Shown one piece after another: positions 5,964 through 10,281 of a DNA stretch of 10,281 bases (positions within the stretch are counted from its first letter, which is position 1; each line of letters opens with the position of its first letter). The DNA lies in the NCBI GenBank assembly GCA_049522565.1, contig JBEKNT010000242.1, forward strand, positions 1-10,281, given 5' to 3'. The position numbers were made by a program, and so were the translations under genes. The notes beneath the pieces are model-generated. The model saw only the letters and a list, made by a program, of their open reading frames with translations, searched no databases and was not told the origin of the DNA. The stretch comes from JASHVB01 sp049522565 (lineage in GTDB: Bacteria; Pseudomonadota; Alphaproteobacteria; Acetobacterales; Acetobacteraceae).

Positions 5964-6743
5964 TCAGTCGGCGGATTCCGGCACCAGCGCCACGTCCTCG
6001 ACCTCGCTGGCCTCCAGATCGGCGTCGGTCATCATCCGCCAAGTGCCGCCGATCAGGATCTCGCTCGGCCGGAAGCGCGACTTGTAGGCCATCTTGCGGC
6101 TCTCCGGCACCCAGTAGCCAAGGTACACGAACGGCAGCCCGGACGCTTGCGCGCGCTCGATCAGCCACAGGATCGTGTAGGTGCCGAGCGAGCGCTTCTC
6201 CAGCCCCGGAGCGAAGAAGCTGTACACCGCCGACAATCCGTCCCCCAGCTTGTCGGTCAGGCAGGCGCCCACCAGGCGGTCGTCGGGGTCACGGAACTCG
6301 ACGATGAAGGTCTCGATCGGCGTGTCCTCGACCATCGCGCGGTAGTCGTAGAAGCTCATGGTCGCCATGTCGCCCTCGCCATGGCGCGCCTGCTGGTAGC
6401 GCTGGAAGAGCTGGAATTGCTCCGCCGTGGCGCGGGCCGGGACCTCGAACCCCTCCATCGCAGCGTTGGCGCGCGCAAGGCGGCGCAGCGTTCGGTCGGG
6501 CTGGAAGCTGGCAACGGGGATGCGGATCGGCACGCAGGCCTGGCAGGACGGGCAGACCGGCGCGTAGGCGATGTTGTGGCTGCGGCGGAAGCCGGCGCGC
6601 GACAGCCGGTCGTGCAGGGCGTCGGCGTCGGGGCCGGTGATCTCGGTGACGACCTTGCGCTCGGTCCGTCCCGCCAGGTACGGGCAGGGCAGGGGGGCCG
6701 TCGTGTAGAAGAATTGCGGCCGGCGCGGAGGTTTGTAAGTCAT
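5964..6743 (-). CDS. bpt: Aspartate/glutamate leucyltransferase (Bpt, ATE family)
   Basis: A 259-residue cytoplasmic enzyme that transfers leucine from leucyl-tRNA to the N-terminal Asp or Glu of proteins, marking them for the ClpS/ClpAP N-degron route (EC 2.3.2.29). The N-terminal ATE domain is clear: QFFYTTAPLPCPYLAGRTER (10-29) and SHNIAYAPVCPSCQACVPIR (55-74), with C20, C64, C67 and C70 as the conserved cysteine set. The C-terminal ATE domain has YDYRAMVEDTPIET (132-145), GLSAVYSFFAPGLEKRSLGT (169-188) and LGYWVPESRKMAYKSRFRPS (208-227). Length is typical for bacterial Bpt. The bacterial short form is assigned Leu rather than Arg by family knowledge; sequence alone cannot prove the amino acid used. 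The ATG overlaps the RDD stop codon by four bases (ATGA at 6740-6743), so translation is coupled. A palindrome follows shortly after its stop. Confidence 0.95.
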   Translation of the reverse strand: MTYKPPRRPQFFYTTAPLPCPYLAGRTERKVVTEITGPDADALHDRLSRAGFRRSHNIAYAPVCPSCQACVPIRIPVASFQPDRTLRRLARANAAMEGFEVPARATAEQFQLFQRYQQARHGEGDMATMSFYDYRAMVEDTPIETFIVEFRDPDDRLVGACLTDKLGDGLSAVYSFFAPGLEKRSLGTYTILWLIERAQASGLPFVYLGYWVPESRKMAYKSRFRPSEILIGGTWRMMTDADLEASEVEDVALVPESAD

Positions 6744-7246
6744 GCGTACGGGGATCCGCCTGGGATGTTCCCGTAGCCGAAGGGCGGGGTCAATGGCTGC
6801 ATCGCCTCGGCGCGAACCACCACCAGCCCGCTCACCAGGTCGTGCAGCGTGCGGCGGCGGAGGGTGATCAGCGCGACCAGCAGCAGCAGGCCCGAGGTGG
6901 CAAGCGTCAGATAGAACACGATGGTCGAGATCACCGCCTGGAGCGGCGAGGGACGGCCGAAATCATCGTTCCTCCGCACCACCAAACCGAGCATCTGCTG
7001 CCCGGGCGTCGCACTGCTCGGCCCGGCCAGGAACAATATGTGGTAGCAGAACGGCACGAACGGCAGCGCGCCCAGCAACGGCAAGCCCAGCCCCAGCGTC
7101 AGCAACCCGAACAGCATCAGCACCACCCAGAGCACCAGCAGGATCAGCGCCAGCAGCAGCAGGTCGATGAACCAGGCAAACACCCGGCGGAGCATCACAC
7201 CGCGGGTGAGCAAGTCATCGTCCGGGACGGGCATGCGGTAGATCAT
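6740..7246 (-). CDS. RDD family membrane protein
   Basis: A 168-residue inner-membrane protein with about three hydrophobic spans: residues 24-46, 52-75 and 104-127. The RDD signature residues are present: RRVFAWFIDLLLL (20-32) gives the Arg and first Asp, ATPGQQMLGLVVRR (79-92) is the conserved TPG-x-x-LGL turn, and RRRTLHDLVSGLVVVR (130-145) carries the second Asp. The C-terminal tail is Pro/Gly-rich. RDD proteins have been linked to transport or ion exchange in a few bacteria, but the function here is unknown. The start at 7246 is set by ATGA overlap with the acylase stop; a longer frame to 7318 would run far into that gene. RDD genes next to the ATE/Bpt gene are, to my knowledge, recurrent in alphaproteobacteria. 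Confidence 0.9.
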   Translation of the reverse strand: MIYRMPVPDDDLLTRGVMLRRVFAWFIDLLLLALILLVLWVVLMLFGLLTLGLGLPLLGALPFVPFCYHILFLAGPSSATPGQQMLGLVVRRNDDFGRPSPLQAVISTIVFYLTLATSGLLLLVALITLRRRTLHDLVSGLVVVRAEAMQPLTPPFGYGNIPGGSPYA

Positions 7247-9573
7247 GGGGTGAGGCGCAGGGTGGCTGTGACGGTGTTGGGTTGCGGTCCGATAGTGATC
7301 GTAGCGCCATCGCGCCACCGCGTCATGAAGTTCCGACTGAACCGGCTGAGCGGATTGCCGGATTGGCCCGGCGTGACGACGAACAGTGAGCGGTCGAGGT
7401 CGGCGAGGTCATAAACCCCGCGATAGGCCGCGCCGTGCACGGAGGAAAAATCGCTGAAGCGCGGGCCGCCGCGGTCGATCGTGGTGTCGTCGCCCGGGCT
7501 GGGGATCGTCAGCGTGGTCAGCGTGCCGATGATCGGGATGGCGCGCAGCACCGGATGGGCGAACACCGCTGGATGCGCCGTGCCCCAGCGCCAGCCGGCA
7601 GGGTCGGGGCCGAAGCGGGCGGACAGGTCCGCCACGGCGGTCTTCAGCGCCTCGACCAGGGTGGCATTGCAGTCGCCGCCGCACCAATGGGCGCCGGCCG
7701 GCGACAGCACGAAGGCGACGAAATCGGGCAATGGGCCGCTATCGGCCAGGGGAATACCCGCTCTTCGCAGCACCAGGGCGAAGAACTGGTTGATCCAGGC
7801 GTTGAAGATCAGCGGCTGCGGGGCGTCCATGGCCATCGCGCCGTCCCAGCCCTCCAGCAGCGCCTGCGCCTGCCCCACGCTGTCGCGCTGCGGCGGGACC
7901 GCGCGCAGCGTCGGCAGCACCTGCTGGGCGAAGGCACTCACCACGTCGGTCTGCATGCGGGCGAAGTCGGCGACGCTGTGGCGGTCCGACGCGTCGAGCA
8001 ATTGGCGAACGCGGCGGGCACGCCAGTCGCCGAACCAGTCGCGGCCGAGGAACACCGGGAAGTCGGGCGGGGCGATGCGCTCGTTGGTGTTCACCAGCCG
8101 GCCGCTCTCCGGCGCAACGTAGTGCGGCAACTGGTCGCCCGAGGCCCAGCCGACCCAGTCATGCGAGCCGTCGCCCGGCACGGGGGCCGCCCCGTCCCCG
8201 GCGCGGCGGATCGGCACCCGGCCGGTGACGTAGAGCGCGATGGTCTGCCGGTCGGCCACCAACAGATTCTGCACCGGCGCGCTGATCTGCGCCGCGGCGG
8301 CGCCGGCCTGCTGCACCGTCTCGGCATGGTTCAGCGCGAACAGTCCGGCGGCGGCGGTGTCGCTGGGGGCGAGATTGGCCATGGCGACCGCCAGGATGGG
8401 GCCGCTCGACGGACCCATGGCGCTGCGGCCCTGGAGGTCGCTGATCACCGGGCCGTGCCGGGTTTCCCGAACAGTCAGCAGCTCATCCGGCCGGCCGCGG
8501 ACCTTGATGGTTTCCTGGCGGGTCTTGAAGGGCTTGGGGCCGTCCGGCGTCTGGTACTGGTCGGCGCCGACCGGAGTCTCGACGAACACATCCTGGGTGT
8601 CGGCACCGGTGGTGGTGAAGGTCCAGGCGATATGGCCGTTATGGCCGATCACCAGCCCCGGGATGCCGGGGGCGGTGGCGCCGGCGAGCGTCAGGTTTGG
8701 GGTGTCGATGCGCGCCAGGTACCAGATGGCGGGGAAGCCGAACGCCAGATGCGGATCACCGGCGAGCAGCGGTGCTCCGGTGGCGGAGTGGCGCCCGTCC
8801 ACCGCCCATTCGTTGGAGGCGGTGTTGGGCAAGGTGAAGGGTGAGGGGAAGCGCGGCAGCACCGCCTCCAGCCGCGCGGCGGCATCGGCGAATTGCTCCG
8901 GCAGGGGCAGGGAGGCCTGTGGGTGGCCGGGGCCGCTTTGGTCGGGCCACAACTCGTCGATCGTCTGCTGAGGGACATGTCCGGCCAGCGCCTGGCGCGA
9001 CAGCTCGGTGCGCCAGTTGAGCGACAGCCACAGGCCCATGGTCTTGCCCCAGAGCAGCGAATCGACCGGGGTCCAGGGCTCCGGGGCGCCGAACAGCAGG
9101 AACTCCGGGGCGGCGAAGCGGCCACGCAGCGCGATCCAGGCGTTCACCCCGTTGGCATAGGCCTGGAGCACGGCGCGGCCGTCGGCGGGGAGGGCGGCGT
9201 AGTCGGCCTCGGCGGCCTGGCGCAGGCCGAGCATGCGCATGGTGCGATCGAGCGGCAGGGTCACCGGCCCGGCGAGTTCCGACAGCCGGCCGGAGGCGTT
9301 GCGGCGCATCAGTTCCATCTCGAACATGCGGTCGCGTGCGTGGACGAAGCCGAGCGCGGCGGCAGCGTCCTGGTCGTTGGCGGCCTTGATGCGCGGGATG
9401 CCGTCGGCGTCGAAGCTGATGTCCACCGGGGCGGACAGGCCCTGGATGCGGGCAACCTGGCTGGAGCGAGGCAGCGTGAGCCAAAGCACGCCGCCGATCA
9501 GCGCCACGACGAACAGCAGAAGGATGCCGAGAATGGTGAGCAAGCGGGCAATGCCCCGAAGCAGTCTGCGCAT
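7243..9573 (-). CDS. Penicillin acylase family (S45) Ntn hydrolase, membrane-anchored
   Basis: A 776-residue amide hydrolase precursor. A basic start (MRRLLRGIARLL) and the hydrophobic run at 11-32 form an uncleaved-looking signal anchor, placing the enzyme in the periplasm. The alpha part contains GIPRIKAANDQDAAAALGFV (58-77) and HARDRMFEMELMRR (78-91), typical of the family. The autoproteolytic site is TA|SNEW, making Ser253 the N-terminal nucleophile of a ~524-residue beta chain. Beta-chain landmarks are GDPHL (272-276), GIPGLVIGHNGHIAWTFT (303-320), TRHGPVIS (371-378), VQNLLVADRQTIALY (434-448, N436 matching the oxyanion-hole Asn) and a late GQSGNPLS. Members cleave penicillins, cephalosporins or N-acyl-homoserine lactones; this substrate cannot be read from sequence. 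First gene of an operon with RDD and bpt, overlapping RDD by ATGA. The ribosome site is weak. A hairpin at 9706-9742 separates it from the gene upstream. Confidence 0.93.
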   Translation of the reverse strand: MRRLLRGIARLLTILGILLLFVVALIGGVLWLTLPRSSQVARIQGLSAPVDISFDADGIPRIKAANDQDAAAALGFVHARDRMFEMELMRRNASGRLSELAGPVTLPLDRTMRMLGLRQAAEADYAALPADGRAVLQAYANGVNAWIALRGRFAAPEFLLFGAPEPWTPVDSLLWGKTMGLWLSLNWRTELSRQALAGHVPQQTIDELWPDQSGPGHPQASLPLPEQFADAAARLEAVLPRFPSPFTLPNTASNEWAVDGRHSATGAPLLAGDPHLAFGFPAIWYLARIDTPNLTLAGATAPGIPGLVIGHNGHIAWTFTTTGADTQDVFVETPVGADQYQTPDGPKPFKTRQETIKVRGRPDELLTVRETRHGPVISDLQGRSAMGPSSGPILAVAMANLAPSDTAAAGLFALNHAETVQQAGAAAAQISAPVQNLLVADRQTIALYVTGRVPIRRAGDGAAPVPGDGSHDWVGWASGDQLPHYVAPESGRLVNTNERIAPPDFPVFLGRDWFGDWRARRVRQLLDASDRHSVADFARMQTDVVSAFAQQVLPTLRAVPPQRDSVGQAQALLEGWDGAMAMDAPQPLIFNAWINQFFALVLRRAGIPLADSGPLPDFVAFVLSPAGAHWCGGDCNATLVEALKTAVADLSARFGPDPAGWRWGTAHPAVFAHPVLRAIPIIGTLTTLTIPSPGDDTTIDRGGPRFSDFSSVHGAAYRGVYDLADLDRSLFVVTPGQSGNPLSRFSRNFMTRWRDGATITIGPQPNTVTATLRLTP

Positions 9574-9664
9574 GCGGCGGAGAGTGCCTTGGGGCGGCGC
9601 GGAGGGGAAGCGCGGCAGGATGACAAGGCGATGGGCGGGCTGCTACCTCGTGTTCGCAGGGCCA
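9574..9664. other. Short leader before the acylase operon
   Basis: This stretch should hold the minus-strand promoter of the acylase-RDD-bpt operon. I see no convincing -35/-10 pair; TTGTCA occurs on the minus strand near 9628, but no AT-rich -10 lies at the right distance. Confidence 0.3.
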
Positions 9665-9779
9665 GGCCCCATAGGCGTCAGGTTAACCGGGACGTGGAGA
9701 AGAAAACTCCCCCTCCCTCAAGGGGAGGGGGAGTGAATTTTTGCTCCGTCGAGCGCTTAATCCTGCCGCCTATGGGGCC
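9665..9779. repeat. 115-bp nested inverted-repeat element
   Basis: GGCCCCATAGGCG at 9665-9677 is the exact reverse complement of 9767-9779. Continuing inward, CAGG-TTAA on the left matches CAGG-A-TTAA on the right strand, giving imperfect terminal arms of about 22 bp. The centre is the hairpin at 9706-9734. It has the shape of a small non-autonomous inverted-repeat element or of a composite terminator. I see no target-site duplication: the flanking bases do not repeat. Confidence 0.6.
9706..9742. terminator. Bidirectional intrinsic-terminator-like hairpin
   Basis: ACTCCCCCTCCC (9706-9717) pairs perfectly with 9723-9734 across a five-base loop. Five T residues follow on the plus strand (9738-9742), and on the minus strand the stem ends in TTTTC. 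It lies about 180 bases past the minus-strand stop of the PPMPPGW gene and before the acylase operon, so its likely job is to insulate the two. Confidence 0.7.
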
Positions 9780-9921
9780 ACGCCCCACTATCGCCGCAAC
9801 ACGAGTCACCGTCGCCGCCCGACACCAAGCCAGGCAGCCACCGCCGCCCAAACGCGAATCGTGCCGCAGGGCCGCCGGCCGAATCGCGACGGCGGGGCAA
9901 GCCGTGGGCCGGCCCCGTGCG
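9780..9921. other. Gene-free 3' region of the partial gene
   Basis: GC-rich sequence after the stop of the minus-strand gene at 9922. I see no protein, repeat or RNA in it that I can support; frames crossing it are antisense or out-of-frame shadows. Confidence 0.4.
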
Positions 9922-10281
9922 TCACGCCTTGATCGTGGTCCGAGCGACAGGTTCCGGTGGATCGGTGCCGGAAGCCGCGGCGGATGGCGGGCGCGTCCGC
10001 GGCTGCCATCCGGGCGGCATGGGGGGCAGGAAGGACTGCCCGGACGGTGGCGTCCATCCGGGGGGCATCGGTGGAATGATGGAGCGCGTATCGTTCGTCC
10101 AATCGCTGCCCCGCCGCCGGAACGTTTCCTGGATCAGGGCAGTGGCGTTGCCGCCGTTGTCCATGATGGCCAGGTTCAGCTCCCGCCACAGCGGGTGGCT
10201 CGGCAGGATGCCGAGATCGCGGCAGATGTCGGCGAGCACGGCGCCGATCGGGCGGCGGCGGACCTCGGCGGCGATTTCCTC
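9922..10281 (-). CDS. Unrecognised protein, C-terminal part, with PPMPPGW repeats
   Basis: The minus-strand frame is open to the window edge and has no start inside it; the visible C-terminal 119 residues run from EEIAAEVRRRPIGAVLADIC to the end TTIKA. The first ~60 residues look globular and helical: DICRDLGILPSHPLWRELNL, then AIMDNGGNATALIQETFRRR. The remaining ~45 residues are a proline-rich, probably disordered tail with two copies of PPMPPGW followed by TPP and QP, ending with a DPPEPVARTTIKA segment. I do not recognise the family. A GTG at 10239 in the frame is internal Val as far as can be seen, because upstream codons read as normal protein. It is followed by the terminator-like hairpin at 9706-9742. 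Confidence 0.75.
   Translation of the reverse strand, partial: EEIAAEVRRRPIGAVLADICRDLGILPSHPLWRELNLAIMDNGGNATALIQETFRRRGSDWTNDTRSIIPPMPPGWTPPSGQSFLPPMPPGWQPRTRPPSAAASGTDPPEPVARTTIKA

Noticed and set aside
7435..8971. Long plus-strand frames opposite the acylase
   Set aside because: They are mirror frames of the S45 acylase, whose minus-strand protein has all the family motifs.

Overview
The window is GC-rich bacterial DNA whose protein families and gene order fit an alphaproteobacterium. The Bpt-type leucyltransferase beside an RDD protein, the BIME-like palindromes carrying CACCCTCACCC and CCTCTCCC, and the strong GC bias suggest Rhodospirillales, possibly Acetobacteraceae. That placement is inference; there is no rRNA or other direct taxonomic marker. 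I see no tRNA, rRNA, CRISPR array, transposase or prophage gene.

Layout. Positions 1-807 hold no gene I can defend. They carry a six-copy degenerate motif (consensus close to CAGAACCCCATGCACCA) spaced 71-91 bp apart, a small nested stem-loop, and a 159-bp-offset direct repeat. Two plus-strand genes follow: a luciferase-like LLM-class flavin-dependent oxidoreductase (808-1878) and a cupin-like protein (1976-2740). The rest of the window is read from the minus strand. From right to left it holds the C-terminal part of an unrecognised protein with PPMPPGW repeats (9922 to the window edge), a membrane-anchored penicillin-acylase-family Ntn hydrolase (7243-9573), an RDD membrane protein (6740-7246), aspartate/glutamate leucyltransferase Bpt (5964-6743), a Nudix hydrolase with the Nudix_hydro_N domain (5147-5779), a PPOX-class split-barrel flavoprotein resembling TIGR03668 (4290-4727), and a secreted beta-propeller protein (2900-4072).

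Working units. The acylase, RDD and Bpt genes are joined by two successive ATGA overlaps and are almost certainly one translationally coupled operon. The Nudix, PPOX and propeller genes lie on the same strand but are separated by palindromic elements or by a 419-bp gap, so they are probably expressed more independently. The LLM and cupin genes are 97 bp apart and may be co-transcribed.

The non-coding architecture is the most notable part. Two related ~150-bp palindromes (2748-2901 and 4141-4293) bracket the beta-propeller gene, and each contains the stop codon of a minus-strand gene. A third palindrome with a different sequence lies at 5833-5940. A nested inverted-repeat element at 9665-9779 encloses a strong bidirectional terminator-like hairpin. 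I did not find a convincing undescribed multi-gene system; the genes belong to known families.
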